NCBI RefSeq assembly: GCF_030408595.1
Contig: NZ_CP047080.1
Span: forward strand, 2,383,685 to 2,447,684
Length of the DNA stretch: 64,000 nt
Origin: Corynebacterium canis
Lineage (GTDB): Bacteria > Actinomycetota > Actinomycetes > Mycobacteriales > Mycobacteriaceae
Direction: 5' to 3'
The stretch's first letter is position 1. Every line of letters begins with the position of its first letter. The notes beneath the pieces are model-generated. The model had not been told where the DNA came from. It did no database searches and worked only from the letters and a program-made list of their open reading frames with translations. This document shows positions 9,453-24,116 of the stretch, one piece after another. The position numbers and the translations under genes were made by a program.

Positions 9453-10924
9453 GCGGGGTCCTTTCCAAAGAGTGTGCGAGCTTCACCGGCGGTGACTACC
9501 GAACCTGTGATCACCACGCCGGAGCCTGATACTGGTTCACCATAGTCGGAAACTTCCTCCGCGAGGGACACTCCGAGGGCTACGGCGTTCGGCAGTTCGT
9601 CCGCCACATGCACGCGCTCCTCGCCGAAGATTTCCCGCGCGATTTCCGCGAGATCTTCCGCGGGGAGGGCGCGTGGCGAGCATGTTTGCGTGCACACCAG
9701 CTCCGTGAGATACGGCTCCAATTCCTTGACGACGCCGCGTGCATCCTTGTCTCCAAGCACCCCAACGACCCCGATCAACCGCCGAAAGTCGAAATCCCTA
9801 TCGAGTGCAGCGCCGAGGGCTCGGGCGCCATGTGGGTTATGCGCGGCGTCGATAAACACGGTGGGCGCGGATCGCACACGTTCGAGTCGTCCCGGGGATT
9901 GCACGGTAGCAAAACCTTGGCGCACGGTATCTATATCCAAGGTGCGGCCGGAACCGGCACCGAAAAAAGCTTCGACGGCCGCGAGGGCGCAGGCCGCATT
10001 GCGCGCTTGGTGCTCCCCGGACAGCGGCAGGAAGATGTCCTCGTAGGTGCCGCCGAGGCCGCGCAAGGTGAGCTGCTGGCCGCCGACGGCGATGGTGGAT
10101 TGCACCACCCCGAACTCGGATCCCGCCCGTGCGACGGCCGCATCGACCTTGACCGCTTGTTCGAGGATCACGCGCATGGCCTCGGGATCTTGTTCCGCGA
10201 CAATCGCCACGTTATCCGGGGGAGCAAGCAAATCCGTGGCGTCCCAACGCGACTTAATAATGCCGGCCTTTTCGCCCGCAATTTCGGTGAGCGAATCGCC
10301 CAAATAATCGGTGTGATCCACGCCCACGGGGGTGATCACAGCGACATCGGCATTGATCACATTGGTGGCGTCCCAACGCCCGCCCATGCCTACCTCCACG
10401 ACGGCGACGTCCACGGGGGCGTCGGCAAACGCCGCGTAGGCCATGGCGGTAAGCACCTCGAACTTGCTCATCTTCGGCCCGCCCTGGCGTTCGGATTCGG
10501 CGTCAACCATTTCCACATAAGGCTGGATTTCACGCCAGATGCGCACGTAATCGCGCGGATGCAGCGGCACGCCATCAATGGAAATACGTTCGGTAACCAG
10601 CTGGAGGTGCGGGCTCGTCGTGCGGCCGGTGCGGCGATGAAACGCCCGCAACAGCGACTCGATCATACGTACGGTCGAGGTTTTGCCATTGGTGCCGGCG
10701 ACATGTACGGCGGGAAAGGAACGCTCGGGGTTACCCAGCAGGTCCATAAGCATTTCCATGCGGCGCAGCGTGGGGTCGATCTTCACCTCCGACCAGCGCT
10801 GATCCAGCTCCGCCTCCACCGCGGCGAGCTCCTGCAAATCCTCCGGAGTCACCTCCAGCGGCGGCGGCGCCGCGGGCTCCTCGCTGAGCGGCAAGGTGAG
10901 GCCGTCTTCATCGAAAGAAATCAT
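9449..10924 (-). CDS. folC: Bifunctional folylpolyglutamate synthase/dihydrofolate synthase
   Basis: 491 residues. It adds glutamate to dihydropteroate and to folates with ATP. Visible motifs: the P-loop [19 protein letters not shown] (about residues 75-93), [16 protein letters not shown], the Mur-ligase-type [11 protein letters not shown] and [20 protein letters not shown], and the C-terminal domain beginning [15 protein letters not shown]. The N-terminus carries an acidic/proline-rich extension before the Mur-ligase fold, common in actinobacteria. The ATG overlaps the valS stop (ATGA), so it is translationally coupled to valS. Confidence 0.95.
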   Translation of the reverse strand: MISFDEDGLTLPLSEEPAAPPPLEVTPEDLQELAAVEAELDQRWSEVKIDPTLRRMEMLMDLLGNPERSFPAVHVAGTNGKTSTVRMIESLLRAFHRRTGRTTSPHLQLVTERISIDGVPLHPRDYVRIWREIQPYVEMVDAESERQGGPKMSKFEVLTAMAYAAFADAPVDVAVVEVGMGGRWDATNVINADVAVITPVGVDHTDYLGDSLTEIAGEKAGIIKSRWDATDLLAPPDNVAIVAEQDPEAMRVILEQAVKVDAAVARAGSEFGVVQSTIAVGGQQLTLRGLGGTYEDIFLPLSGEHQARNAACALAAVEAFFGAGSGRTLDIDTVRQGFATVQSPGRLERVRSAPTVFIDAAHNPHGARALGAALDRDFDFRRLIGVVGVLGDKDARGVVKELEPYLTELVCTQTCSPRALPAEDLAEIAREIFGEERVHVADELPNAVALGVSLAEEVSDYGEPVSGSGVVITGSVVTAGEARTLFGKDPA

Positions 10925-13614
10925 GAACCCAACTCCTCCAAGCGAGCGCTGATACGTTCGAATTCTTCGCGGGCGACCTGCTGGCGCTTACGGATCTTGG
11001 CCACCACGGCCTCCGGCGCCTTGGACAAGAACGCCTCATTGGCAAGCTTCTTGGCGGTGCCATCGAGCTCCTTCTGCGCGGCCGCCAGATCCTTTTCCAA
11101 ACGCTTGCGCTCGGCGGCAAGGTCCACGGTGCCGGAGGTGTCCAATTCCACCACGATGGTGGCTTGGCTCAACCGCACCTCGATGGCGGCGGAAGGCGTA
11201 AACCCGGCATCCGGGGCAGTGACCCGCACCAGGGAACGGGTGATCGCTTCCTGCCCGGCAAGGTCGGCGGCGGCGAAATCCAAGCGGGCGGGAACCCGCT
11301 GGGAAGGCTTCACGCCCTGATCGGAACGGAAACGACGGATCTCCGTGACAAGCTTCTCCAGGTCTGCCATGCGGCGCGCGGCCACGGCATCGTCCTCCCG
11401 CGGGGTGCGGGCGGCGGGCCAAGCTGCGACGACGAGCGACTCGCCGTCGGTAAGCGCACGCCACAGCGACTCGGTGACAAAGGGCATCACGGGGTGCAGC
11501 AGGCGCAGCAGGTTATCCAACACATGTCCGAGCACTAGGCGGGTATTCGTGCCGCAGGTCAGCTCTTCTGGGGCGGCGGCGGCCGCGTCGCGCGGAATCT
11601 GCACCTTGGCGATTTCTAGGTACCAGTCGCAGAATTCGCCCCAGGCAAATTGATACAGCGCCTCGAATGCCTTTGCGAATTGATAGCGGTCCAGGCAATC
11701 GTCAACGTGGGCGCGCACGGCCTCTAGGCGGTCCAAGATCCAACGGTCCGCATCCGTCAGTTCGGCAACCTCCGGAAGCTCGCCCACCTCGGCCCCATTC
11801 AGCAACGCGAACTTCGTGGCGTTGAAAAGCTTCGTGGCAAAGTTGCGGGAGCTTTGGGCGGCGTCCTCACCCACCGGCAGGTCCACGCCGGGGTTCGCGC
11901 CGCGGGCCAGGGTGAAACGCAGGGCGTCGGCACCGTAGCGCTCCACCCAATCCATCGGGTCGATGCCATTGCCCAGCGACTTGCTCATCTTGCGGCCTTT
12001 TTCATCGCGCAACAGGCCGTGCAAATAAACATCGAGGAACGGAATCTGCGGGCGGCCCTGCGAAGTGGCGCCCAACGGCGAATCGGGCAGCGACGCGGCG
12101 AACGTGGCGAACATCATCATGCGCGCCACCCAGAAGAACAAAATATCGTATCCCGTGACCAGCACGGAGGTGGGATAGAACTTAGCCAAATCCGCGGTGG
12201 CGTCCGGCCAGCCCATCGTGGAAAACGGCCACAGGGCGGAGGAGAACCAGGTATCCAGCACGTCTGGGTCCTGCACATACCCCGCCGGGGGCTGCTCGTC
12301 CGGGCCGACGCACACCACTTCCCCCTCGGGACCGTACCAAACTGGGATTCGATGCCCCCACCAGAGCTGGCGGGAAATGGTCCAGTCATACATATTGTCC
12401 ACCCAGTCGAAGTAGCGCGGCTCCAAGGAGGCCGGGTGGATCTTGGTATCGCCTTCGCGGATGGCGTCGCCGGCCATCTTGGCCAAGCTTTCAACCTTTA
12501 CAAACCACTGTTCGGAAAGCCGCGGCTCGATGGGCTCGCCAGAACGTTCGGAATGGCCAACGGAATGCACATAGGGGCGCTTCTCCGCCACGATCCGGCC
12601 CTGCGCAGCCAAGGCCTCCCGCACCTGCACCCGCGCCGCAAAGCGATCCAGGCCATCAAATTGCGTACCCGTGCCCGCGATCCGGCCGGAAGCGTCCATG
12701 ATCGTCGGCATGTCCAGGCCGTGGCGCAACCCCAACGCATAGTCATTGGGATCGTGCGCCGGGGTAATTTTCACCGCGCCCGTGCCGAACTCGGGGTCCA
12801 CATATTCATCGGCTACCACCAGCAATTCACGGTCCGGGATAAACGGATGCGGCAAGCGCTGGCCCACGAGGTGCGAGTAGCGGGCGTCCTCGGGGTGGAC
12901 GGCCACCGCGACGTCGCCAAGCATGGTTTCCACGCGGGTGGTGGCTACGATCACGTGCGGCTCGGCGTCATCCAAGCTGCCGTAGCGGATGGACACGAGC
13001 TCGCCTTCGACGTCCTTGTACACCACCTCAATATCGGACACGGCGGTTTCCAGCACCGGCGACCAGTTCACAAGCCTGTTCGCCCGATAGATCAACCCGC
13101 GATCGAACAACTCTTTGAATATTGTCTGCACGGCGCGGGACAGACCCTCATCGAGCGTAAACCGTTCGCGCGACCAATCCACGGAATCGCCGAGCGCGCG
13201 CATCTGCCCACCGATGCGGCCGCCGTACTCCCGCTTCCACTCCCACACCTTGGCCACGAATTCTTCGCGAGTGTAATCGAAACGGTCCTTGCCTTCCGTT
13301 TCTTTCAGCATCGCCTCCACCTTGGTTTGAGTGGCGATGCCGGCGTGGTCCATGCCCGGCAACCACAACACCTCAAAACCCTGCATGCGCTTACGGCGGG
13401 CAATGGTATCCATCAGCACATGATCTAACGCGTGCCCCATATGCAGCTGGCCGGTCACGTTCGGCGGCGGCAGCACAATCGAAAACGCTGGCGCATCTGA
13501 AGCCGCGTCGGCGGTAAAGTACCCGCGGCTCACCCACTCCTCGTACAGCGTCGCTTCAACGGCTTTCGGATCCCATTGTGCGGGCAATGCATCGGCACGG
13601 CGTTGTTGAGTCAT
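10921..13614 (-). CDS. valS: Valine–tRNA ligase
   Basis: Class I aminoacyl-tRNA synthetase that charges tRNA-Val. I chose the start [20 protein letters not shown], which matches the usual N-terminus; an upstream in-frame ATG at 13635 would add seven residues without a better ribosome site. About 897 residues, normal length. HIGH motif as HMGHALDH in [25 protein letters not shown] motif as [17 protein letters not shown]; a CP1 editing domain lies between them; the C-terminal coiled-coil arm typical of ValRS is at the end. First gene of the valS–folC–DUF4233 operon. Confidence 0.97.
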   Translation of the reverse strand: MTQQRRADALPAQWDPKAVEATLYEEWVSRGYFTADAASDAPAFSIVLPPPNVTGQLHMGHALDHVLMDTIARRKRMQGFEVLWLPGMDHAGIATQTKVEAMLKETEGKDRFDYTREEFVAKVWEWKREYGGRIGGQMRALGDSVDWSRERFTLDEGLSRAVQTIFKELFDRGLIYRANRLVNWSPVLETAVSDIEVVYKDVEGELVSIRYGSLDDAEPHVIVATTRVETMLGDVAVAVHPEDARYSHLVGQRLPHPFIPDRELLVVADEYVDPEFGTGAVKITPAHDPNDYALGLRHGLDMPTIMDASGRIAGTGTQFDGLDRFAARVQVREALAAQGRIVAEKRPYVHSVGHSERSGEPIEPRLSEQWFVKVESLAKMAGDAIREGDTKIHPASLEPRYFDWVDNMYDWTISRQLWWGHRIPVWYGPEGEVVCVGPDEQPPAGYVQDPDVLDTWFSSALWPFSTMGWPDATADLAKFYPTSVLVTGYDILFFWVARMMMFATFAASLPDSPLGATSQGRPQIPFLDVYLHGLLRDEKGRKMSKSLGNGIDPMDWVERYGADALRFTLARGANPGVDLPVGEDAAQSSRNFATKLFNATKFALLNGAEVGELPEVAELTDADRWILDRLEAVRAHVDDCLDRYQFAKAFEALYQFAWGEFCDWYLEIAKVQIPRDAAAAAPEELTCGTNTRLVLGHVLDNLLRLLHPVMPFVTESLWRALTDGESLVVAAWPAARTPREDDAVAARRMADLEKLVTEIRRFRSDQGVKPSQRVPARLDFAAADLAGQEAITRSLVRVTAPDAGFTPSAAIEVRLSQATIVVELDTSGTVDLAAERKRLEKDLAAAQKELDGTAKKLANEAFLSKAPEAVVAKIRKRQQVAREEFERISARLEELGS

Positions 13615-13688
13615 GCAATCTATCTTAAGCAGCACCGCAACTCGCCCCGCCGACTAGGTACTAAGCGCCGACGCGGCTTACACATCTC

Positions 13689-15155
13689 CTAGGTCCAAGC
13701 AATATATCGGGGGCTCAGGTATTCCTCGATCCCTTCGGTGCCGCCTTCCCTGCCATACCCGGACGCCTTGATGCCGCCAAAGGGCGCCGCAGGGTCGGAA
13801 ATCGCGCCGCGATTGATGCCGACCATGCCCGCCTTGAGGTGCTGCGCCAGGTATTGCGCGGTGTGCACGTTTTCGCTGAACCCATAGGCCGCCAGCCCGA
13901 AGGGCGTAGCGTTCGCCCGCTCCACGCCCTCCTCAAGGGTTTTGAACGTGGTTACGGTGGCTACAGGCCCGAATATCTCTTCGCTCAAGATCGCGGAGTT
14001 CTCCGGCAGGTTTACCAATACCGTTGCGGGATAGAAGTATCCGGGCCCCTCGGGGACGCTGCCGCCGGTGGTTGCCGTGGCGCCCTTGGCCAGCGCGTCT
14101 TCAACGAGCGTGGCAATGCGGTCGCGTTGGGTGGCGGTAATTACGGGACCCAGCTTCGTGCCCTCGTCGAACCCGTCACCCAAGGTGAAACCGGACATGT
14201 GTTCGGTAAGGCGCTCGACGAACGCCTCTGCGATGGATTCGTCCACAAGGAAACGGTTGGCGGCGATGCACGCCTGGCCGCCATTGCGCAGCTTGGCCTG
14301 CAGCGCGCACCCGAGGACGAGGTCGAGGTCGGCATCCGCGGCCACGACGAAAGGCGCATTGCCCCCGAGCTCCATGGACGCGCGTTGCAGGTGCTCGGCG
14401 CTTTGCTTGACCAGCAGGCGGCCTACCGGCGTAGACCCGGTAAAGGTAATCTTGCGCAACCGCGGATCGCTCATAAGTTCGCTAGACAATCCGGCGGCGT
14501 CCGTGGTGGTCACGATACTGACCACCCCCTCCGGAACCCCAAACTTGCGGAACGCATTTGCTATTACTTCGCCGAGCAAGAGCATGGTCAATGGCGTCTC
14601 CGCCGCGGGCTTCACAATAATGGGGCAACCGGCGGCCAAGGCGGGCGCGATCTTACGCGTAGCCATGGCGAGCGGAAAGTTCCACGGCGTGATGGCAAGC
14701 ACCGGCCCCACTGGGTCGCGGGTAACCAAAATGGTGCCATTACCTGCGGGTGCGGCGGCCATCCTGCCCGGGATCCGGACGGCTTCCTCCGCGAACCAGC
14801 GGAAGTATTCGGCGCCGTAGGCCACCTCGCCGAGGGCCTCCGCAACGGGTTTGCCCATTTCGGCCGTCATCACATCGGCGAAATCTTGTGCCCTTTCGGT
14901 GACCTGGGTAAACACCTCGTACAGGATTTCCTGCTTGCGGCGCGGCGGTACGCTCGCCCATTCGGTCTGCGCGGCGTCGGCAAGGTCGAGCGCATGCTGC
15001 CAATCCGCGCTGGTGGCGTCGGCAACCTCTGCGAGCATCTGTTCGGTTGCGGGGTTGATTACGGGGAAGGTTCCACCATTGGAGCTCGCCTGGCGGGTGC
15101 CCAGCCACAGCTGCGTCGGCACGGCAACCCCGCGCGGCCCAATGTTAGCGCTCAT
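13689..15155 (-). CDS. gabD: Succinate-semialdehyde dehydrogenase
   Basis: NAD(P)+-dependent aldehyde dehydrogenase of 488 residues, second step from 4-aminobutyrate to succinate. Features: AITPWNFPLAM with the catalytic Asn, IVKPAAETPL, MELGGNAPFVV with the general-base Glu, and nucleophile Cys in NGGQACIAANRF. The start MSANIGPRG at 15153-15155 is chosen because GGGGG lies just upstream and it overlaps the gabT stop by only 11 bases; a longer frame to 15209 would run far into gabT. Overlap with gabT and shared strand indicate coupled translation. It differs from the dehydrogenase at 1532, supporting a split of roles between the two. Confidence 0.9.
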   Translation of the reverse strand: MSANIGPRGVAVPTQLWLGTRQASSNGGTFPVINPATEQMLAEVADATSADWQHALDLADAAQTEWASVPPRRKQEILYEVFTQVTERAQDFADVMTAEMGKPVAEALGEVAYGAEYFRWFAEEAVRIPGRMAAAPAGNGTILVTRDPVGPVLAITPWNFPLAMATRKIAPALAAGCPIIVKPAAETPLTMLLLGEVIANAFRKFGVPEGVVSIVTTTDAAGLSSELMSDPRLRKITFTGSTPVGRLLVKQSAEHLQRASMELGGNAPFVVAADADLDLVLGCALQAKLRNGGQACIAANRFLVDESIAEAFVERLTEHMSGFTLGDGFDEGTKLGPVITATQRDRIATLVEDALAKGATATTGGSVPEGPGYFYPATVLVNLPENSAILSEEIFGPVATVTTFKTLEEGVERANATPFGLAAYGFSENVHTAQYLAQHLKAGMVGINRGAISDPAAPFGGIKASGYGREGGTEGIEEYLSPRYIAWT

Positions 15156-16491
15156 CGCTGCCCCCAGCATGGCGTTCGATGGCGGCGCGCAACACCTGAA
15201 GGCCGTCACGCAGCAGCGCCTCTGGGATCACCAGCGGCGGCAGCAGGCGGATCACGTTCCCATCCAAACCGCAGGTAAGAATCAGCACGCCAGCTTGTTT
15301 GCACTCCGCAGCAACGGCGCTGGTCAAAGCGGCATTGGGCGCGCCGTCTTCGGTAATAAATTCGAGGGCTATCATGCCGCCGCGGCCACGGATTTCGGCC
15401 ACCACATCGAGCTCCACCACGGGCGCGAGTTCCGTGCGAATAATGGCCTCGATCTCCCGCGCGCGGCCGCACAGATCGAGGGTTTCCATTTGTTCCAACG
15501 ACGCCAGCGCTGCCGCACATGCGACCGGATTGCCGCCGTAGGTGCCGCCCAACCCGCCGACACCTGGGGCGTCCATGATCTCGGCGCGACCGGTCACCGC
15601 GGACAGCGGCATGCCCGCAGCGATACCCTTTGCGGTGGTGACCAAGTCCGCCACTACGCCCTCGTGTTCGGCCGCGAACCAATCGCCAGTACGTGCGAGC
15701 CCGGATTGGATTTCATCGAGGATAAACACCACATTGTTTGCGGCGCACCACTTCGCTATCGCCGGCAGGAACCCATCCGCGGGGACGATAAAGCCGCCCT
15801 CGCCCTGGATTGGCTCGATCACCACGCAAGCGAGGTTTTCCGCCCCTACTTCCTGCTCAATCATGGTGATTGCCCGCGCCGCCGCCTGCTCGCCGGTGCG
15901 GCCATCGCGCAGCGGGTAGGACATGGGTGCGCGGTACACTTCGCTGGCAAACGGCCCGAATCCGGATTTATATGGTTTGTTTTTCGCCGTCATGGCCATG
16001 GTGAGGTTGGTCCGCCCATGATAGGCGTAATCGAACACCACAACGCCCGTTTTCCCGCTGTACGTACGTGCGATTTTCACGGCGTTTTCTACGGCTTCCG
16101 CGCCGGAATTCAACAGCACGGTTTTCTTTTCGTGATCGCCGGGGGTGCGCCGGTTAAGCTCCTCGGCGACCTTCACATACGCCTCGTACGGGGAGACCAT
16201 AAAACATGTGTGCGTAACGTGGCTGGCGGCTTCGGCCACGGCACGGGCCACGGCGGGGTTGCTGGCGCCTACGGTGGTCACCGCGATGCCGGAGGCGAAG
16301 TCGATAAACGAATTTCCATCCGCGTCGACCAGGACGCCGCCATCCGCGTCGACGATAAATCCGGGCAGCCCGGGCGACAGGGCGCGCGCCACGGCAGCTT
16401 CCCGCCGCTTCCCGAGCGCCGCGCTTTTCGGCCCAGGCAGCGGGGTTTTTATGCGACGTTCCTGAGGTAGCCTATATTCTAGGTCAAACAT
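15145..16491 (-). CDS. gabT: 4-aminobutyrate aminotransferase
   Basis: PLP-dependent class III aminotransferase converting 4-aminobutyrate plus 2-oxoglutarate to succinate semialdehyde plus glutamate. About 448 residues. Motifs: NSGAEAVENAVKIAR, the cofactor Asp in FILDEIQSGLARTG, and the PLP lysine near residue 288 in VTTAKGIAAGMPLSAV. Two ATG codons lie in tandem (16494 and 16491); AGGAG is three bases from the first and six from the second, so I chose the second. It is followed by gabD with an 11-base overlap. The divergent regulator at 16610 shares the 118-base promoter region. Confidence 0.92.
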   Translation of the reverse strand: MFDLEYRLPQERRIKTPLPGPKSAALGKRREAAVARALSPGLPGFIVDADGGVLVDADGNSFIDFASGIAVTTVGASNPAVARAVAEAASHVTHTCFMVSPYEAYVKVAEELNRRTPGDHEKKTVLLNSGAEAVENAVKIARTYSGKTGVVVFDYAYHGRTNLTMAMTAKNKPYKSGFGPFASEVYRAPMSYPLRDGRTGEQAAARAITMIEQEVGAENLACVVIEPIQGEGGFIVPADGFLPAIAKWCAANNVVFILDEIQSGLARTGDWFAAEHEGVVADLVTTAKGIAAGMPLSAVTGRAEIMDAPGVGGLGGTYGGNPVACAAALASLEQMETLDLCGRAREIEAIIRTELAPVVELDVVAEIRGRGGMIALEFITEDGAPNAALTSAVAAECKQAGVLILTCGLDGNVIRLLPPLVIPEALLRDGLQVLRAAIERHAGGSDER

Positions 16492-16609
16492 CATGGGCTC
16501 CTTTCGGCGATATCTAATTCACCGAACATCATGTATTGTGACGAACAACGCATGCCATGTGCACAAGGGCGAAAGAATCGCGCGCGAATAGCCACTTGGG
16601 AGGGTCATT

Positions 16610-19739
<3,130 letters not shown>

Positions 19740-20465
19740 ATGAACGCCCCACTGACCGATACTGAGGCTGGCGTAGTCACCACAGATAGGGTCGTTGAGG
19801 TCGCTCTCCACAGTTTTGCCACACATGGATTTGACGAAACTAGACTTGAGGCCATCGCCCAAGAATCCGGAATGTCAAAGCGAATGATCCACTACCACTT
19901 TGGCGATAAGAAAGGTTTGTATTTACAAACTTTCTACCTAGCCATTGCGCAACTCCGCCCCGCCCCAGAAGCGCTTGAATTAGAAACGACCGTCCCCGTC
20001 GATGGCGTTCGCAAAGTAGTGGAAGTGATTTATCGGCAATTCGAAACTCACCCGAATGCCGTCCGCCTTTTCCTAATGGAAAACCTGTTCGGTTATGGCG
20101 AAATTGATACCGCAAAGGCGTTTACGGAGCAATCAAGTGTGCTGCTCCAGATGGATAAACTCCTTATGCTGGGCCAGGACGCGGGCGCCTTCCGCCCGGG
20201 CATTTCCGCTCTCGACGTGTACATCCTGATCGCATCGATTTGCATGTTCCGCGTGTCCAACCACGACACCTTCTTGATGCTGTATAAAACGGACTTGCTC
20301 AGCGAGGAAAACACGGACGGCATGCTCCGATTGTGCACGGATGCGGCGTTGTCGTTCCTCACTTCGAACATGCCAAATACGGGCGGCATGAGCTACGTGA
20401 TACCCCACGATGCTCCCGAGGGCGGCGATGACCAAGACGTTTCCGGGGACATCTACGGAATCTAG
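19740..20465 (+). CDS. TetR/AcrR-family transcriptional regulator
   Basis: 241 residues. The N-terminal DNA-binding helix-turn-helix reads ALHSFATHGFDETRLEAIAQ followed by ESGMSKRMIHYHFGDKKGLY, the TetR pattern. The C-terminal ligand domain resembles those with a TetR_C_6-like fold (VYILIASICMFRVSNH). An acidic tail ends the protein. AAGGAAG lies six bases before ATG. Ligand and targets unknown; the mdh-adjacent location is shared with C. glutamicum as I recall it. A GC-rich hairpin follows. Confidence 0.85.
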   Translation: MNAPLTDTEAGVVTTDRVVEVALHSFATHGFDETRLEAIAQESGMSKRMIHYHFGDKKGLYLQTFYLAIAQLRPAPEALELETTVPVDGVRKVVEVIYRQFETHPNAVRLFLMENLFGYGEIDTAKAFTEQSSVLLQMDKLLMLGQDAGAFRPGISALDVYILIASICMFRVSNHDTFLMLYKTDLLSEENTDGMLRLCTDAALSFLTSNMPNTGGMSYVIPHDAPEGGDDQDVSGDIYGI

Positions 20466-20473
20466 CCCAACTC

Positions 20474-20495
20474 ACCCCGCCACCCTCGGCGGGGT
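20474..20495 (+). terminator. GC-rich hairpin after the TetR gene
   Basis: Perfect 8-bp stem ACCCCGCC/GGCGGGGT with a six-base loop starting nine bases after the stop codon. No U tract follows, so termination is only probable. Confidence 0.4.
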
Positions 20496-20780
20496 CGTTG
20501 CAATTGGGGAACCTGCAGCGCCCGTCCCGAGCTCACCGCCGCCCCCGCTTATCGACGCCCCGCCCAAGCCCACCGCACACGCCTACCGAATCGCCGCACG
20601 ATCCCTCAGATGTGTTGCCAGCAAATCAATTTCTTAATACTGAATTTATGCGAGGTTACCTGCGGCTACATCTCTTGATGCGGCGAAAAGCCCAGCATTT
20701 ATGATATCAATATCCGTTTGGGTCGTGTAATTTACTAAATAGTCAGTCAAAGGTTATTTATTACATACACAGGACCTATC
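20496..20780. other. AT-rich leader/promoter region of the VWA gene
   Basis: No gene seen. The last 150 bases are clearly more AT-rich than the surroundings and presumably contain the promoter of the von Willebrand protein. AGGA lies near 20773 as its ribosome binding site. Confidence 0.45.
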
Positions 20781-22682
20781 ATGCGAAGTTTTCGTTCTGC
20801 GGTAGCGGTGGTGGCAACGCTTGGTTTGGCGCTTCTCAGTTCACCCGTCGCTCACGCACAGGGCACTACCCTTGATCCGACCGTGGTCGTTCTAGACGCT
20901 TCGGGTTCCATGACTGCGGAAGACGTTGACGGCACATCCCGCATGGATTCCGCCAAGCAAGCCGTAACGAGGTTCCTAGATCAGGTCCCCGGGGATGCGC
21001 AGCTAGGGCTAGTCACCTATGGCACCGGCACCGGCAGCGGCGAAGAGGAAAAGGAGGCCGGCTGCCGCGATATCACCGTGCTTGCCGAACTCGGCGAGAA
21101 AGACTCCGGCGCGCTCAAGGACGCCGTGAATGGCCTCGACCCGCGCGGCTACACACCCATCGGAAATTCGCTACTACGTGCGAATGAGCTATTGCCCAAG
21201 GAAGGGAAACGCTCCATCGTTTTGGTTTCGGACGGCATAGACACGTGCGCCCCGCCGCCAGTGTGCGACGTCGCAAAGCAATTGAAGGAGCAAGGCACGG
21301 ACCTCGTCGTACATACCATCGGTTTTATGGTCGATGAAGCCGCCCGCGCCGAACTCCAGTGCGTGGCCGACGCCACCGGCGGCACCTATTCCGACGCCTC
21401 CAGCACCGACGGCCTTACGGAAACGCTCACACGCGCGGCCACCCGCTCCGGCACGGAATATCAGCTGCCCACAAAGCAAGTGCAATTTTCGAACACGCTT
21501 CATGACGCCCCGGAAATCAGCGTCGGCGATATCGAGAACCCCACACGCATCCACGCGCTGCTTCCTCCAGGCGGCAAAAAAGAAGCCTATGCCAAGGTAA
21601 AACTGCCGGATAACATGCGCCTTCAGGTAGGCTACACACTCGTTCCGGAGTTTGGCACGCGCAGGGCGCTCGAGGATAACTATGGGTTCTTTATCACTGC
21701 CAACAATCAAAGCGACGGACCTTGCCATGTCGAACGCAGCGGCTTAGTCGATATTGTTGGCGATCACCCATCGTCTGGCTTTATCATTTCCAAAGACAAG
21801 AGCCAAAAAGGGGTTGATTGCGACGAGGACTTTGTTTACTTGCATACCCATGAGACCTTCGACGCTCCCGACGATATGGATATGACCCTCGCCTTTGTTC
21901 CGACAAAACCTTCGAACTACGGCGACGATTCGAACAAAAACGCGTCTGCGGCGCGCACCAAGGAAAGCATCCAAGAACCGAAGCAAACGGATACCGAAGC
22001 CTCGGTGCCGGCGCTCGCTTTTCCGGACCCCACCGGGGAATCGATCAAAAGTTCTATTACTGCGGATATCGTGGAGGGCGAAACCCAATACTTCCCCGTC
22101 GATGTGGAGTGGGGCCAAACCCTAGATGTGAGCGTTGAAGTCATCGAAGACCTCGGCGCGGACAAGGTGGAGCTCAGCCGGCAACCTAGCCGCAAACTCT
22201 CGTTCGATGTGCTCAATGAATTGCAGCAACCCCAAAAATTGGTCGGGGAACAATCGCTCAGAGTTTCGGAGCTAAACTCGCCCACGGTATTTGGCACGGA
22301 GCGGCCGATTTCGTTTGGCAATGCCGAAGCCGGCAGCCCCGCGTGGTACGGCGGCAAGCACTTTATCCAGGTCAGCTTCTCCCATGACAGGCGCGAGGAA
22401 AAAGCCACCGCAGACACGCAATCCATCCCCGTGAAGTACCGCATCACCGTCGCCCCGCGTGGCGACGCCGTGACCGGCCCAACGTTCGAAGCGGGCAGCG
22501 CCACCAGCTCGGAAACCAGCACGCCCCCCCAGTCCAGCGAATCGACCACCGCCACGGATATTGCGCAGACCAGCAACCTGGCGAAGTTGCTGCGCTACGG
22601 CACACTGATCGACATCCTGCTGGCGATCATTATCGTGGCGATCGCCGTGATCGTGTTTATCACGCGACGTCGGCGCCGCTAG
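20781..22682 (+). CDS. Secreted, membrane-anchored von Willebrand factor A domain protein
   Basis: 633 residues. N-terminal signal peptide (about residues 1-27, ending SPVAHAQG). The VWA domain follows at about 33-230 with an intact metal-ion-dependent adhesion site DASGS (Asp39, Ser41, Ser43), a later Thr in YTPIGNSLL and Asp in VSDGIDTC. The central ~300 residues are a beta-rich extracellular region I cannot name. A Ser/Thr-rich linker precedes one transmembrane helix near residues 610-628 and a short Arg-rich tail, so the protein faces outward. The neighbourhood with clpX matches C. glutamicum. Convergent with clpX, overlapping it by four bases. Confidence 0.85.
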   Translation: MRSFRSAVAVVATLGLALLSSPVAHAQGTTLDPTVVVLDASGSMTAEDVDGTSRMDSAKQAVTRFLDQVPGDAQLGLVTYGTGTGSGEEEKEAGCRDITVLAELGEKDSGALKDAVNGLDPRGYTPIGNSLLRANELLPKEGKRSIVLVSDGIDTCAPPPVCDVAKQLKEQGTDLVVHTIGFMVDEAARAELQCVADATGGTYSDASSTDGLTETLTRAATRSGTEYQLPTKQVQFSNTLHDAPEISVGDIENPTRIHALLPPGGKKEAYAKVKLPDNMRLQVGYTLVPEFGTRRALEDNYGFFITANNQSDGPCHVERSGLVDIVGDHPSSGFIISKDKSQKGVDCDEDFVYLHTHETFDAPDDMDMTLAFVPTKPSNYGDDSNKNASAARTKESIQEPKQTDTEASVPALAFPDPTGESIKSSITADIVEGETQYFPVDVEWGQTLDVSVEVIEDLGADKVELSRQPSRKLSFDVLNELQQPQKLVGEQSLRVSELNSPTVFGTERPISFGNAEAGSPAWYGGKHFIQVSFSHDRREEKATADTQSIPVKYRITVAPRGDAVTGPTFEAGSATSSETSTPPQSSESTTATDIAQTSNLAKLLRYGTLIDILLAIIIVAIAVIVFITRRRRR

Positions 22683-23968
22683 GCGGTGGTGCGGGAGGCC
22701 TCGTCTTCCGCACTGTGCGGAAGCAATTCCGGCTCGGATTCGCCGCGCACGGCGGATTCGGTGATCAGCACGGCTTTGACGTCCTCCCGATCCGGGATAT
22801 CAAACATCACCGGAACAAGGAGCTCTTCCATGATCGAGCGCAGGCCGCGGGCACCGGTCTTGCGTTCGAGGGCGAGCTCGGCCACTGCGGCGAGCGCCTC
22901 GTCTGTAAACCGCAGATCCACGCCATCCATTTCAAACAAGCACTTGTATTGCTTGATCAGCGAGTTCTTGGGTTCGGTCAATACCGAGATCAGCGAGTCC
23001 TTGTCCAAATTGCCCACCGTTGCCACCACGGGCAGGCGGCCGATGAATTCGGGAATCAGGCCGAACTTCACTAGGTCTTCGGGGCGCACGTCGCGGAAGA
23101 TATCCACCTCATCCTGTTCCGCGCCAGGGGTGATATCTGCACCGAACCCGAGGCCCTTGCGGCCGCGGCGCTCTTGGATCACCTTTTCTAATCCGGCGAA
23201 AGCGCCCGCGACGATAAACAAGATGTTTGTGGTGTCCAACTGGATAAAATCCTGGTTGGGGTGCTTGCGGCCGCCCTGCGGCGGGATCGCCGCCACGGTG
23301 CCTTCCAAGATCTTGAGCAGCGCCTGTTGCACGCCCTCGCCGGAGACGTCGCGGGTAATGGACGGGTTTTCGGACTTGCGGGAAATCTTATCCACTTCAT
23401 CGATGTAAATAATCCCGCGCTGCGCCCGTTGCACATCAAAATCCGCAGCTTGGAGCAGTTTCAGCAGGATATTCTCCACGTCCTCGCCAACATAGCCCGC
23501 CTCGGTGAGTGAGGTGGCGTCGGCGATGGCGAACGGGACGTCGAGAAGCCTGGCGAGGGTCTGGGCGAGGTAAGTCTTGCCGCTGCCGGTGGGCCCCAAC
23601 ATCAGAATGTTCGACTTCGCCAACTCCACATCGTCCTCCGCGCGGCGCGACATGGTGCGCTGTTCCTCCGCACGGAGACGCTTGTAGTGGTTGTACACGG
23701 CGACGGAAAGGACCCGTTTCGCGGCCGTCTGTCCGATCACGTATTTGTCTAGAAAAGCGGAGATTTCCGTCGGGCGCGGCAGTTTTTCGCTGTGCTCATT
23801 TTCCGCTGCGGCGTTGTTGAGTTCTTCTTCAATGATTTCATTGCATAGGTCAATGCACTCATTGCAGATGTACACGCCGCCGCCGGCGATGAGCTTTTTC
23901 ACCTGCTTTTGGCTCTTTCCACAGAACGAGCACTTCAACAGGTCTGCGCTTTCTTGCATGTGTGCCAT
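22679..23968 (-). CDS. clpX: ATP-dependent Clp protease ATP-binding subunit ClpX
   Basis: AAA+ unfoldase that feeds tagged substrates to ClpP. About 429 residues. The zinc-binding domain has Cys13, Cys16, Cys35 and Cys38; Walker A GPTGSGKT at 125-132; Walker B as [11 protein letters not shown]; the pore loop [11 protein letters not shown] and sensor motif [11 protein letters not shown] are present. I start at [11 protein letters not shown] rather than at the ATG 21 bases upstream because this is the conserved ClpX N-terminus; neither start has a strong ribosome site. It lies downstream of clpP1–clpP2 with a ~150-base gap, so it probably has its own promoter. Confidence 0.95.
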   Translation of the reverse strand: MAHMQESADLLKCSFCGKSQKQVKKLIAGGGVYICNECIDLCNEIIEEELNNAAAENEHSEKLPRPTEISAFLDKYVIGQTAAKRVLSVAVYNHYKRLRAEEQRTMSRRAEDDVELAKSNILMLGPTGSGKTYLAQTLARLLDVPFAIADATSLTEAGYVGEDVENILLKLLQAADFDVQRAQRGIIYIDEVDKISRKSENPSITRDVSGEGVQQALLKILEGTVAAIPPQGGRKHPNQDFIQLDTTNILFIVAGAFAGLEKVIQERRGRKGLGFGADITPGAEQDEVDIFRDVRPEDLVKFGLIPEFIGRLPVVATVGNLDKDSLISVLTEPKNSLIKQYKCLFEMDGVDLRFTDEALAAVAELALERKTGARGLRSIMEELLVPVMFDIPDREDVKAVLITESAVRGESEPELLPHSAEDEASRTTA

Positions 23969-24116
23969 GAGGAGCTTTTCGTCTCGCAATCAATTGGGGA
24001 ATATGCACGCCCTTGAAACGGGTCTTCACACACTCTAACCGGTTATACGCCAAGAGTGTGGGTGGCTAGATCGTGTCATAGCCGCGCCCACACCCAATTA
24101 CACGTGTGTTATTCGC

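Noticed and set aside
9608..11320. Long plus-strand open frame over folC and valS
   Set aside because: Antisense shadow of two well-supported genes; His/Gly/Arg-rich composition, no ribosome site.
11854..13428. Long plus-strand open frame over valS
   Set aside because: Shadow in a GC-rich gene; composition unlike a protein, no known motif.
13839..16470. Two long plus-strand open frames over gabD and gabT
   Set aside because: Antisense to two enzymes with intact catalytic motifs.
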